DNA from: Nemophila menziesii
Lineage: Eukaryota; Streptophyta; Magnoliopsida; Boraginales; Hydrophyllaceae
NCBI GenBank assembly: GCA_029959085.1
Contig: JARWIR010000002.1
Coordinates: 40,854,233 to 40,918,232 of the forward strand
Length of the DNA: 64,000 nucleotides
Direction: 5' to 3'
Every line of letters begins with the position of its first letter. The first letter of the stretch is position 1. Of the stretch, positions 32,963 through 45,109 are shown piece by piece. Under the pieces are notes generated by a model. That model was not told the DNA's origin. It saw only the letters and a list, made by a program, of their open reading frames with translations, and searched no databases. A program made the translations under genes and the position numbers.

Positions 32963-33814
32963 AATATAGATTGAGTAATTCACAAAGCAATTCTATGGTG
33001 TACTATTATTTTGCAAGGTATTTTTTACTTTATTATTTTACTTCAGAATTTAATTTAGCAAGAGCTGTGTAACTTTTATTGTTTTTGAAAAGTAACTATA
33101 TTTATCCAAAACCAGAGGGAACATATGTTGTAAGAACAAACAATAATTGAACGGATACCTATAATAAGTATTTTTTCTTATCCATTGTCTTCGTTTCTCA
33201 TGTATAAAGCTCTTACACCATTTGAATCACAGACATAATAGAATGCATACAACATCTTTTCCAAGTGGAAAAGGGCAGACAAGGAGGTGTTGGCTTTGAA
33301 AGTTACACCATGACCTCCACCATTACTCAACAACTTGTTCCTTTATTACGCGATTCTCCTATTCACATTTAATATTTTTTTAATCTCCTTACACCTCCTG
33401 TGAATAATGTAGGAACTTGTATAAGGGCCAACTTACACAATTTCCTACATTAGCTATTCATAGATTCCTTTATTAGGTTGTCTTTGATGTATTACTTAAT
33501 AATAAAGCTTCAAAGGAACCTACCTTAGTTTTTGTTCAACTTTTAAATTATATAATAGAGAATCTCAAATCATGTATGTCAGATTTAGGAAATTATTCTG
33601 AATTTAATGTAAGTATATTACTTAAGGCTATTTTTATTCACCATTCTATGATGAGTAATTAATATAGTTGTGGAGCATACCTGGTGACAATAAATGAGTA
33701 ATTCAATATAACTTACAGATAATTTACAAAAGCTACTTGTGCTAAGAATAGAAGTGACCTTGTTTACATAATGCAACAAGATATTATGGTAATCTAGAAT
33801 AAACATCTTCTTCA

Positions 33815-34470
33815 TGAGTGATGAATCATCCTCTTATTGCTTGTTCGAGTGTCTCCATGGTAATTGTCAATTCCAGTGGTCCTACACTTTCACGATCAAG
33901 TTTAATTTTCAATAGAAATTTCATAACCAAACAATTCTATTTTTATTTGCCACATTATATTGACTTAGAGATGGCCGATGATAAGAATTTCCAAGCATTA
34001 TACTCTCACTAGCAGAAACGAAAGCTTATCTCATAGTAACCATAATTAGGATTATTGGAGTAGCTGCTCCATCATTCGTTTGAGATATATATTTCGGACC
34101 AACATTTTCTAAAAACATCAATTGTAAAAACCACTTATTTCATATCATACCCATAATAATGGGTTTGGACCGGGGATGGAACTAATACTAATGGAGGAGT
34201 TAGAGTAACAATCGCCCATAGAGAAAAGAGTGGTTGATGTTTGAGGTATTGGAGACTAATTTTATCGTTAATAAGAAACTTCTGGCTAGGGTCTTCTTCA
34301 AATAGGTCACAACAAATAATAAAGTATCCTAAACAATTAAAAAATAAATAAAGAAATAAAAATAAGTGGCAAAAAGCATGGACCAAAGAGTGACTGAGTA
34401 GCGGGTCGCTAAGTAAAGAGTCACTGAGTTGCGAGTTGCTAAGTAACAAGTCACTAAGTATCAACACTAT
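33815..34470 (-). pseudogene. Module S minus-strand remnants, copy B
   Basis: Minus-strand pieces equal to 14,600-15,195: FEEDPSQKFLINDKISLQYL (34,467-34,135 frame), then ENVGPKYISQTNDGAATP with stops. The plus strand is also open over 33,818-34,012 by chance. Family unknown. Confidence 0.4.
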
Positions 34471-34700
34471 TCACCTCTAGCCAACACACACTGCCAACAC
34501 TAGCATCAGGGAGTATTTCCTCATTGATTTTACTGGATATCAATAATATTCATCTCTGATCACCACCGACATTGCCACAGAGCATACTTAGTGATTCAAC
34601 GAGTACGGAAATGTCACTGAAATTCTTTAAGTATAGTCAGCAATTAACTTAGTATGCGAAGTAAATCACTGAGTATGCTTAGTGAATTCTCAAAGTATTA
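34385..34700 (+). repeat. Module S minisatellites, copy B
   Basis: 15-bp units at about 34,385-34,465 and 21-bp units at about 34,585-34,700, with one 21-bp unit fewer than the copy at 38,610. Confidence 0.65.
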
Positions 34701-34880
34701 CCTAAAATACGGTGTATTAACACAAAAATAAAGTAGAAAATTGTACAAATTTTATTTTTATTATATAAAAGAATAATATTACAGAAGTTACATTCCTTAA
34801 AAAAATATAAAATTCCAATAATACAAAAAAAAAAAAAATCTCACATGCCATGAACAAACACAAAAGTTCGTTGAGCTTAG

Positions 34881-35471
34881 TGATGTCTCCCTATTTGTCA
34901 TGAAATAATCCTACTTGGAGACATCATTTTAGGTGTATTTATTAGAGTATAGTTAGATTTTCTCATGATTTAGTATATTTTCCTATTTTGTGTCTTGAAT
35001 TAATTATTTATTATTTTTAGAGCATATTGGGTTTAATTGTTTATTTAGTGTGAAGATTTAAAGATATATCGTAATTGATTAGAATCCAAGTCGAAGTCTA
35101 AGAGCTAATTATCTACCTTATTAACTAGATTTGATAGAAGGAATTAGAAGGATTAGTGCATACTAGCAAAACCTAAGCTATACTTCTCACCTCATATTGT
35201 TCGTATTTATTTAATTGTCTTTTATTTTCCTTAGTTTAATTTAATATCTCGAATTATTCTCTCTTTTATTTTTCTGTCTTTTAATTAATTACTTTCTACT
35301 CGTTATTATGCTCATTCATTTAACACACTAAGTCCCCGAAAACGAATTCAACTTATCATTAGAACTTGCATACGTCATGTAATACTTGTAGTACCGTGCT
35401 TGTCTAGGGTGAAAGTGCATTGTTTTCTGGCTTATATTTATCTTATTTTTCTAACACCCTAGGCGACACCA
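34881..35471 (+). mobile_element. 5' LTR of a Ty3/gypsy element
   Basis: Starts TGATGTCTCC and probably ends CGACACCA, giving 591 bp. It shares its first 60 bp and several internal blocks with the 1,486-bp solo LTRs of unit C but lacks their middle. A perfect 10-bp inverted repeat (TGATGTCTCC / GGAGACATCA) lies at its very start. It is inserted after TTGAGCTTAG; uninterrupted versions of that site are at 15,650 and 38,955. Confidence 0.8.
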
Positions 35472-35477
35472 AGTTTT

Positions 35478-35495
35478 TGGCGCCGCTCCCGGGGA
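35478..35495 (+). other. Primer-binding site, tRNA-Asp type
   Basis: TGGCGCCGCTCCCGGGGA, six bases after the LTR. It differs at two positions from the complement of the 3' end of plant tRNA-Asp, the primer used by Athila/Tat elements. Confidence 0.7.
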
Positions 35496-35595
35496 CTTGT
35501 GTCTCGTTAGCGTGTGGGCTATCTATTTCGAGTAGTAGTTTTTAATTAAATTTTATTTTTCAGTATTTAGTTTTTATTTTTCCAGATTTACGCTT

Positions 35596-37996
35596 GTGGT
35601 TTGCTTTAGTCTTTTTCAGGGTCTAACCGTGTTTAATTCTTGGCCTCTGTTACCGGAGCCTGAGAGGAGCTTCAGAGGTTACAACAAACGTCTTCGCGAG
35701 GAAAGAGCCTTAAGAAGAGCTATGGCAGGCGTACGAGATCAGTTAAATCGACCAATTGTCCCACCAGGAGGACAACCACTTGTCCCACCAGGAGGGCAAC
35801 CACCATTACAACCACAAGGAAGAGGTAACAGGAACTACAATGTCAATCAAAACCGAGTTGAACAAGACCTTCCTGGCTTGAGGGTGCCGTTTCATGTTCA
35901 ACCAATAGGTTACTGTCCCCCTGAGATCCAAAATATTAAATTTAGACCCGATCCGGGTATGCTCAGTCAGTTTCAAATTTTGGACTCTACAGTGGTACAG
36001 CAGTACAAGATCCGGTAAGAGCGATTCAGAAGTTTATGCAGATTTGTGATGCTTATGTTACTCCAAGAATTACACGCGAGCAACTGTATTGTCATATGTT
36101 TTCGTTCTTTCTGACTACTAGAGCTGGTGAGTGGCTAGATAGGCAACCACCAGGGACAATTAATTCATGGACAGAACTTCAAGCCGCTTTCTTTAACCGT
36201 TTTTATCCAATGAATTTGAGACTCAAAGACCAAAGCTAGCTTGCAAAGTTTTTTCAAGAAGATGGAGAAGAAGTAGGAGAAGCATGGACAAGGTTTCAAC
36301 AGAAGTTAGCTAGATGTCCGCTCCATGGTTATACCCCTCTCTACAGTTAGCTATATTCTATGAAGGTATCAACAGATAAAGTAGATTGAAGGTGGATAAT
36401 ATTGGGAAAGGGAATTTCGTGTCCATGGACCCTGCTGAAGCTACCGAGGATTTAGAAAATTGCATTCAACAAGAAAGGAGTTGGCCGCCTTCGCGAGCTC
36501 TTGTTACAAAAACGCGAGGTACGCTTCGATTAGACGCGGAAACTGCTAACTCAGCTCAACTATCCGCATTAGAGAATCAAATCAAAGAACTTAAGCTTGA
36601 GATGCATAGAAACTTAGCCGAAGCAAATGTAGTGCAAGAAGCACAAGGTTGTCCGTATTATGGGGCAATGAATCATACTTGGGAAGAGTGCGAAGGAAAT
36701 CTACAATCTGTTTACTTCATATCCAACCGACGTTATCAATTTGGTAATATGAATCATCCGGGTATGCAGTATTCAAATCCACATGGGGCCGCTAATCCTT
36801 GTCATTATCAACCACGTCCACAGAATAACTCATTCCAACCAAGAGGACAGTATCAAAATCAATATCAGAATAGACCTGCTCCCCCACAACAACTTTTTCA
36901 AGATGCCTATATTGATTCGTTAGCTCAGAAAGCTTTACCATAGTATCCTCAAGAGGGACCTGTGGATAATTAATAATTAACAAACTTTATGGATCTTATG
37001 ACCACTAATATGCATTCCCAGAGCGAGAAGTTACAAGAACAAGAAGCTTCAATTCATGTTGTAGGTACTCAAGTAGAACAGAAGATCAAAGTTCTGACAA
37101 GCATTATGGAACAAAAAGAATTGAAGGCTATCGAAGGAGGTGATGACAATGTTGGGTTCGAAGCTTGTAAGGCTATCTGCCTTGATATTGAAGAAAAGAA
37201 GAAGTACCACATGCTGCCGTTAGTGCCGTGGAGGTTCCGAGTACCGAAGAAGAATCAACCATGTCTAGCCCCGTGGACTCTAACTGTTCTGAGAGTGATG
37301 TGGAGGAAAATTCAGAAAAATCCAAATTTATACAGCTTTTGAAAGATATGCACGAAGAGATTAGATCGGTTATGGATTTTCAAGTTGAGCTGGCTAAAGA
37401 GAAAGAGGAAGAAGCTTCAAAGGAGGAACCAAGAGTTGAAGTTGAAGTTGCACCTGCTGTGCAAGAAGAGAAAGAAGAAGAGAAGGTGGAATCGCCACTA
37501 GTTGTTCAAACAGTGTCCTCAACTATTCCTAATACAAAATCCAAAGGATGACACTGAACTCAAGACATTTGTAGAGGCGTACACTCCTGAAAATATCAAC
37601 GCCCAAATGCTTGAGATCGTAAAGAAAGGGCTTACACCGCAACAAGTTTTTACGCAAGTTATTCCTGAGAAAGAAGCGAATGTATAATCCAAAAAATAAA
37701 ACGTTAGAGTCTCAAGAAAAAGTGAAAGAGAGTTACCATTGAAGCTCAAAGACCCGGGAAGTTTTAACCTTCCTATTCAAATAAATGGTATGGTCAAGGT
37801 GAAATCTATGTACGATGCGGGTTCAGGTGTGAATCTTATGCCTAAGTCCGTGTTCGAGAGACTTGGACTTCAAAGATCAAAGAAAGCTACAGTGAAGTTG
37901 CAGTTAACTGACAACGCAGTTACTAAGACATGGGGAACAGTGGAGGACGTCCTAGTCCGAGCAGGTACTATATATATATTTAGAGCGACAAAATAA
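35596..37996 (+). pseudogene. Ty3/gypsy gag and protease, broken
   Basis: Plus-strand pieces in order: a proline/glutamine-rich leader with two copies of VPPGGQP (near 35,760); the gag core (36,036-36,350: TTRAGEWLDRQPPG, SWTELQAAFFNRFYP, EAWTRF, ARCPLHG); a knuckle CPYYGAMNHTWEEC (about 36,650) whose second Cys is Tyr; a long charged linker (36,989-37,551); and an aspartic protease (37,739-37,996) with YDAGSGVNLMPKSVFERLGL. The order and the -NLMP-S-F--LGL signature fit the Athila/Tat branch. Stops and frameshifts separate the pieces, and the sequence ends before reverse transcriptase. Gag packages the element RNA and the protease cuts the polyprotein; neither can work here. Confidence 0.9.
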
Positions 37997-38118
37997 GAAA
38001 AATTTACCATACACTCTGGAAATAAATATCTTGTTAATGATCCATCATCCTTATTTCAAACGTTGTGTGCCATTTGTATTATCGACGAAAAGATGAACAC
38101 TAATGCCGAACAATTAGA

Positions 38119-39019
38119 TTGGACCAATGTTTTCTAAAAACTGCAACAGTAAAAACTCACATATTTTATATCATACCAATAAGAATGGATTTGGACTCGG
38201 GATGGAACTAAGACTGACTTATGGAGGTGTTAGAGTAACAATCTCCCATAGAGAAAAGAGTGGTTGATGTATGAGGTATTTGAGACCAATTTTATCGTTA
38301 ATAAGGAACATGTGGCTAGGGTCTTCTTCAAATAGGTCACAAAAAAATACTAAAGTATCCTAAACAATTAAAAAATACATAAAGAAATAAAAATAAGTGG
38401 CAAAAAGCATGGACCACAGAGTGACTGAGTAGCGGGTAGCTAAGTAAAGAGTCACTGAGTAGCGAGTTGCTAAGTAACAAGTCACTAAGTATCAACACTA
38501 TTCATCTCTAGCCTACACAAACTGGCAACACCGGCATCAGGGAGTATTTATCATCGATTTTATTGAATATAATTAATATTCATCTCCGATCACCACCGAC
38601 ATCGCTACAGACCATACTTAGTGATTCAATGAGTACGAAGAAGTCACTGAGTATACTCAATAATTCTTTGAGTATAGTCAACAATTCACTTAGTATGCGA
38701 AGTAAATCACTCAGTATGCTTAGTGAATTCTCAAAGTATTACCTAAAATACGACGTATTAACACAAAAATAAAGTAGAAAATTGTACAAAATTTATTTTT
38801 ATTATATAAAAGAATATTATAACCCTTAATAAAAAAATCCAAACTAAATATTACAGAAGTTACATTCCTTTAAAAGATATAAAATTCCAATAATACAAGA
38901 AAAAAAAACAATCTCACCTGCCATGAACAAGCACAAAAGTTCGTTGAGCTTAGCTTGGACCTTCGAAATTTGGCCTCAACTGCCCTGGAAGTAGAACAAA
39001 AGCTTCAAAAAAACTCTGA
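38119..39019 (+). repeat. Second copy of the S flank after the broken retrotransposon
   Basis: From TTGGACCAA (38,119-38,127) the sequence repeats what lies at about 34,108-34,880, then continues through the uninterrupted insertion site near 38,955. It includes minisatellites of both periods (about 38,410-38,500 and 38,610-38,745). The plus-strand frame over the 21-bp units reads SLSILNN, SLSIVNN, SLSMRSK. Confidence 0.8.
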
Positions 39020-40492
39020 TTTGCTAGTCAAATTTAGATCTACAAGGATCTAGAACCATTTTTGTGATGTTGTAAGGCTGAGAACTACGATTTTCCATGG
39101 CTGGATCCTTGTTACATAATCACAACTCCATTAGATCCATGACAAGAATAAACATAGTCGTCGGAGGGTATGACCCATCTTGTAGCCACTATGAAACACC
39201 ATTTCCGATGGTTGGAGTAGGGGTGGAAAGAGGTTAGAGAGTATAGAGAGTGATTTAAGATATGTAGGTGGAAAATATGATATATGTGTATTTATTGTGT
39301 GATTTAGTATGTATAGTGAGTAAAAATATTTGAACGTCAAATGTGTAGTAGGAAATAATGTTATATTGTTAAATATTATAATTGACCTTTAATAAGAAGA
39401 TTAGGTTGAATAAGGGTGCTTCGATCTTGAGGGGAGAGGTTTCAAGACCCGTTGGGTAAAAATATATAGAGAATTAAAATTCTATCAAAACCCGATATGA
39501 GTTGATGAAATTCTATAATTATACCATGTACAAACCCTTCACCCACGACCCAAATCTTACAAATCTAGACATCACTATTCTAGATTGCAACCCACACTGA
39601 CCAATATAATCACAAATTAAAATACAAATTAAATAATGATTATAGCTAGGTCGATATTCAAATGAGAAAGCACTTATTATCATTTCTTCTAAATTTAGGC
39701 CAATACTATTTTGCCGCCTATAATTTTTCCGAATCGTCAACTTACCCCCTACTTTGTATAAAGTGTAAATTTACCCCTTTCAAAACGTGTTTGGTTACCC
39801 TTTGTGGACGGATTTCGTCTATTATCTCAGTTAAGTAACCATGCACGACACATATGCGATTATTTAATTTTTTTTATTATAAACATTTTAAATCATTAAA
39901 AAAATTAAACTTTTATTTTATTGAAAAAAGATTGAAATCGTCTTCTTCACACTCATATTAGAAAAAAACAAAAAATAAATCTCTTCAACTGCCGCCACCA
40001 CCTCGAGCCAAGCTTGTCCAATGAGTAAACTGGTGCCCACCCAAAAAAAATCTCGCTGATGTTAACCACTGACTATCGGAATTGACCAACGTTGACTATT
40101 GAAGTTGATTGACAAGAAACCGTGGTGGTAATAATATAAATACTCCCTCCGTCCAAAATATAATGTCCACTTAGCTTTTCACACAGATTAAGAAAACTAA
40201 TAATTACATACACTTTACAAAATTACCCCTTATAAAGTGTCGTAATATTTTAAATATATACTGAAAGTATAAATTTTAATTTTTTAATAAGGGTAATGAT
40301 GGAAAAAGTTGAAAAATATGTCTTGATATTCTAAAATGTACAATATTTTTGGGACACCATATTTAGTAAGTGGTCATTAGGACTGATGGAATAATTGTTT
40401 TGTTTTATTATTTGTTATATAAAGATATTTCAATTAAAAGAATTTAAAATCAAAAAAAAATTATATGCTTAGCCTGGTTCTAGAATATGTTG
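39020..40492 (+). repeat. Module R, copy 5
   Basis: Closest to copies 3 and 7. The W-box cluster is reduced: TTGACC near 40,081 and TTGACT near 40,092 remain. Confidence 0.85.
40143..40391 (+). mobile_element. Stowaway MITE, best-preserved copy
   Basis: TA then CTCCCTCCGTCC at the left end; GGACTGATGGAA then TA at the right. The left terminus is the canonical Stowaway end. 249 bp, non-coding. Confidence 0.85.
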
Positions 40493-40760
40493 TACGGAAG
40501 GAGAAGCGCAAGCAATCATATACCCATTATACATGATGAGACATGAACCACAAGAGGAGATAACCATCTTTTCTGACAACCTTGAAATAATTCAAGGTAT
40601 CAAAAAGGTGATGGCATTCAAATGGAGGCTCAGACCATGGATCACGCAGATCAAGATGCTCCGGTTTGTTTCGAACATATGTTGCGACAGTTTACTGGTC
40701 GAGCAGACATTCTAGCAAAAAAAGTTAGGCACAGGGCATCGAGGGAACAAGAGTCATGAT
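40493..40760 (+). pseudogene. RNase H-like half-domain, copy 5
   Basis: Reads CCTEGEAQAIIYPLYMMRHE, PQEEITIFSDNLEIIQGIKK and KWRLRPWITQIKML without a stop, then shifts frame before ADILAKKVRHRASREQ. The longest stop-free version, with both the Glu and the SDN Asp present. Confidence 0.7.
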
Positions 40761-41209
40761 AAATGTGATATGTCAATTTTCCAGACTAGGAATAGATTAA
40801 TTCTCTATGTAATTATCTAAATTTCTTAGACGTACAAAAAAATTATGTTGGACCTAGAATTATTCCAATAAAAAATCAGGTTATTGTTCCATAGATGGAG
40901 GAGGCCTTGTCCAAACAAAAGTGGGTTGAGGAGATTTACCCAGTAAAAAGAAAAACTAAAGCTAAATATTTTATTAATATATAAAATGAACTTAGTCAAC
41001 TATTCAATTTATTGACCTAACTTAAACAATTAATTCTCTTACTTTACATCTACGGATCACTCAGACGCAAAATCGTCAAGCCTCCGCCTCTATCAGCTAA
41101 TGAGTCATGACCCACATACACCGCCGCACTCTCTGTCCCTCCTTATAGGTAATTCTAATTAATAAATAGAATATTTTAGGTAATTCTAAATAATAAATCA
41201 AATCGTTTT

Positions 41210-41370
41210 GCAAATATGGATTATTTTGCCTAATATAGGGACCTATATTGTAATTATTTTAAAATAATTTTGTTATTTTGCATATTATAGGGACTTATTA
41301 TGTAATTAGTTTAAAATATAGGTTATTTTGCATGTATAGGGACCTATAATCCCAAAACATAGGGACCTAT
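41210..41370 (+). repeat. TATAGGGACCTAT motif tract, copy 4
   Basis: Counterpart of 17,940-18,120. Confidence 0.6.
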
Positions 41371-41869
41371 GATGAATTTGTATGGTAATAAACTCACACT
41401 GCCCCTGACCTTGGTATCCCAACAAAAACTCCCTACTCAGCCCATGTAAGTGACTAATAGTTCTTTTAATTGACATAAGTTAAGAATAATTATTCAGTAT
41501 CATCTTCCACTATCTTTCACCCATTCACAGAATAAGGTGAGCTTTCTCCGTAGTGTGTTATACTATTGTGCACATGTGTCATAATTGCATAATATCACCA
41601 TATTAAATAGAAATATAAGCGTCTTTGAGTATAAAATCACGATTAATACTAATTGGTCATTAATTGTACATATTTACTAAATTAGAAAAAAAATGTTAAC
41701 ATAGATTTGATGCTTTCCATATGCACATGCCTATCTACAAAATAGTGACTTATTGCCATGTCAAGAATAAGGTCAATGACCATGTCATTTTAGTTTCACA
41801 TCAACAATAAGTATGATGGTAAGATTTACTAAGTTTAGCAATCCCCCTTATATATTTCCGTGGTCTGTT

Positions 41870-42800
41870 TCGGGTTGAAATTCAATTATTCCGATACTTT
41901 AATCTACATGATCACAATCCCTTGGAACTTGATGATGTTCGGTATTCAGTTGTGAACAAAGGAGAGAAGCAGAGCAAGAAGAAATCACTTTCTCTGGAGA
42001 TATTATCACCTACTACCTTGAAAGGGCTCCTTCTATTAATTCTATAATCATTGAAATTTCTGACGTAAATTACACTCATATTAGTTTTTAAATATCTACG
42101 CAACCTTATACAAACTAAAAAATTAGATTAAATTTTTCACATATATGTATATTTTTCAGGCATCCGGATTAGAATAGCGTAAATAGACATTAATGCGGGA
42201 TCTCCTCTCCATCCGGAATAATGAAGAAAGAACAAAGGACTTGATTGGGTTGCTAAAAAGTGTTTTGGCTGTAGACTGGAGATTTTCTCCTTGTAATAAG
42301 CTATAGCTTAACTTATTAAGTTCAGATTTATTATACTACTATGGTATCTGAGACTTTGTTTTTGTTGTATATTTCCCAATTTGGGATCGGATAATTCTAA
42401 TCATGTCTATATTGACATTTACTACTTTTTATTTCTATGAATGTAAAATTAATTGGTTTATAATGTGTAATCAGTGAAAGGCCACATACTATAGCTACCG
42501 CATTTATCTCCAAAGTAGATCCTGTCATAAAGCTATTAGGATGGGACAACTATAAAATAGTAAAAATTTGAGTATCTTGAGTACTTGTGTGCCTTCATCG
42601 TGTGGGTAATGGTTGTAATAATAAGGTATATTAGTGAGATATCTGTATTAAGGGATGTACTTTGCTATATATGTACTCATGGTTACTAGAAAAAAGTAAT
42701 CCGTGTTAATATATAGTGAGTAATAGTTGGTATTGGCCTTCTAAAATGCATTTTGTTAGTGATTTGTTTGAATATTACCCTAAAAAGATTGACCTTAATC
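41870..42800. other. Spacer with exon-like frame, unit B
   Basis: Counterpart of 18,600-19,540. The plus-strand frame at about 41,970-42,063 reads QEEITFSGDIITYYLERAPS and IIIEISD before GTAAAT. No family can be named. Confidence 0.3.
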
Positions 42801-43004
42801 ACATGTTCCTTCAAGACTTTAGCAGCTAATTATCTTGGAATCTTATAACTCTCTCTTTGATGTTGTCGACAATCTTGGAGAGAGTGATGAGTAATATTTT
42901 TAAAGGTGTCACAAAATTTGATGACTTGATACACTCTTGTTTGTTTTTTTCTTTTTTCATGTACCACCTCGTTGTAAATATTATATATTTAATTTGTTCA
43001 ACAA

Positions 43005-43178
43005 GTGACTCCTGGTGAGCAATTATTAAGGAATGAAGATATTGATATCGCACTTGAAGGAGTGACCAAAATCTTACATGAAAAGAGAGAAAATGAGGCA
43101 GATGAAGCCAAAAAGTCAAAAGAAGAACAAGAAATGGTCGCCGAAGAGGAGAAACAAACTGTTCAGAATATAGATTGA
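43005..43178 (+). pseudogene. BCS1-like AAA-ATPase last exon, intact frame
   Basis: The best copy of this exon: VTPGEQLLRNEDIDIALEGV, then a charged tail (KILHEKRENEADEAKKSKEE) to TGA, about 57 codons with no stop. The VTP-E-LL--ED-D-ALEG pattern is the C-terminal helix after the AAA+ lid of plant BCS1-like ATPases. The acceptor reads CAACAAG instead of CAACAG|G, shifting or destroying the splice site, and only a short upstream piece (about 42,820-42,890) remains. Confidence 0.8.
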
Positions 43179-43601
43179 GTAATTCACAAGTAAATTATAT
43201 GGTGTACTATTATTTTGCTAAGAATTTGTTGCTTTATTATTTTACTTCAGATTTAAATTTAGCAACAGTTGCGTAACTTTTATTGTTTTTTAAAAGTAAC
43301 TATAATTATCCAACACCAGAGGCAACATATGTTCTTATCCATTGCGTGATAGAGATTTTACGACATTGAGAATCATCCGCAGCTCCATCAGACATAATAA
43401 AACTTATATGCCAGCAAAAAATCTCAGCTCCTGCATTAACATCTTTTTCCAAATGGAAAAGGGCAGACAAGGTGTAGGCTTTGAAAGTTACACCATGACC
43501 TCCATTACTCAGCAACTTGTTTCTTTTTTATCCTATTAACATTTAATGTTTTTTTAATTTCCATACACCTTCTTTGAATTATATATGAACTTATTTGATC
43601 T

Positions 43602-45109
43602 GGTAGTGAAAGTTAGATCTACAACGATCTAGAACCCTTTTTTGATGTTGTAAGGCTGAGAACTCCGATTTTCCATGGCTGGATCCTTATTACACAATCA
43701 CAACTTCATTAGATCCATGACAAGAATAAACATAGTCCTCTGAGGTTATGACCCGTATTTTAGCCACCATGAAACACCATTTCTGATTGTTGGGGTGGGG
43801 TGGAGAGAGGGGAGAGTATAGAGAGTGATTTAAGATATGTAGGTGAGAAATATGATATATGTGTATTTATTGTGTGATTTAGTATGTATAGTGAGTAAAA
43901 AACATTTGTACGTAAAATGTGTAATGGGAAAAAATGTTATAGTCTTAAATATTATATTTGACCTTTAATAAGAACAATAGGTTGGATGAGGGTGCTTCAG
44001 TCTTGAAGGGAAAGGTTTCAAGGCCCGTTGGGTGAAAATCTCTAGATAAATAAAATTCTTTAAAAACTCGATACGAATTGATGAAATTTTATAGTTGTAC
44101 CATGTCCAGACATCGCTATTCTTGATTGCAACCCAAACTGACAAAATAATCACAAACTAAAATACAAATTAAATAATGATTATAGTTAGGTCGATATTCA
44201 AATGAGCAAGCACTTATTACCATTTCTTCTAACTTTAGGCCAATACTATATTTTCTTATTAAATTGAGTAAATACCCCTATGCCCCCTTTACTTTTTCTT
44301 AATCGTTAGCTTACCCCTTATTTTATATAAAGTGCAAATTTACCCCTTATTGTTTCAAAATGTGTTTGCATACCACCTGTGGACGAATTCCGTCTATTAT
44401 CTCTGTTAAGTTAGGGTGCGACGCATGTACGATTATTTAATTATTTTTTATTATTATAAACATTTTAAATCATTTAAAATGATTAAACTTTTATTTTATT
44501 GATAAAAACAAAAATAAATCATCTTTTTCACACTCATATTAGGAAAAAACTAAAAAGAAATCTCTTCAACTGCTGCCACCACCTGAAGCCAAGCTCGTCC
44601 CAGAAGTAAACTGGTGGCCACCCAAAAAAAAAGTCTCGCTGGAGTTGACCATTGACTACCGAAATTGACCAACATTGACCGTTGAAGTTGACTGACAAGC
44701 AACCGTGGTGGTGATAAAATACATACTCCCCAGTCCCAAATACAATGTCCACTTAGCTTTTCAAACAGATTAAGAAAACTAATAATTACATACACCATTA
44801 CAGAATTACTCCTCATAAGGTGTCTTAATATTGTAAATATGTATTGGAAGTATAAATTTTAATTTTTTTAATAAGAGTAATATCGAAAAAAGTTGGAAAA
44901 AAGTGTCTTGATATTCTAAATGGACAATATTTTTAGGACACCATATTTAGTAAGTGGACATTATTTTTAGGACTGATCGAATAATTGTTTTGTATTATTA
45001 TTTTTTATATAAAGACATTTTAATTGGAAAAATTTAAAATAAAAAAAATTATTTGCTTAGCCTGATTTTTGAATACATTGTATGGAAGGAGAAGCGCAAG
45101 CAATCATAT
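43602..45109 (+). repeat. Module R, copy 6
   Basis: Near-identical to copy 1 at 488-2,004, with the same LTR insertion point. From 44,011 onward it also forms the first part of tandem copy 1. All five W-boxes are present at about 44,646-44,693. Confidence 0.9.
44726..44981 (+). mobile_element. Stowaway-like MITE in tandem copy 1
   Basis: TA-flanked, CTCCCCAGTCCC to GGACTGATCGAA. Repeated at 47,932, 51,138, 54,344 and 57,550 in the other tandem copies. Confidence 0.75.

Larger units (their letters stand above)
19851..43106 (+). repeat. Segmental unit B (about 23.3 kb)
   Basis: Second head-to-tail unit. It differs from A in three ways: it lacks the R copy next to its first P module, it has extra sequence at 20,545-21,540, and it holds a Ty3/gypsy insertion at 34,881 followed by a second copy of the upstream flank from about 38,119. 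Those changes account for the greater length. Confidence 0.85.

Noticed and set aside
35478..35497. tRNA gene at the GC-rich TGGCGCC site
   Set aside because: Only the primer-binding complement is present; there is no cloverleaf.
36792..36983. 63-codon minus-strand ORF within the gag region
   Set aside because: Shadow of the plus-strand gag frame.
37519..37749. 76-codon minus-strand ORF opposite the gag-protease linker
   Set aside because: Shadow of the plus-strand retrotransposon frame.
44534..44816. Pair of overlapping minus-strand ORFs (72 and 88 codons) repeated in every tandem copy
   Set aside because: They run through the W-box cluster and the MITE end, have no domain, and recur only because the DNA is repeated. 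Their openness is chance.
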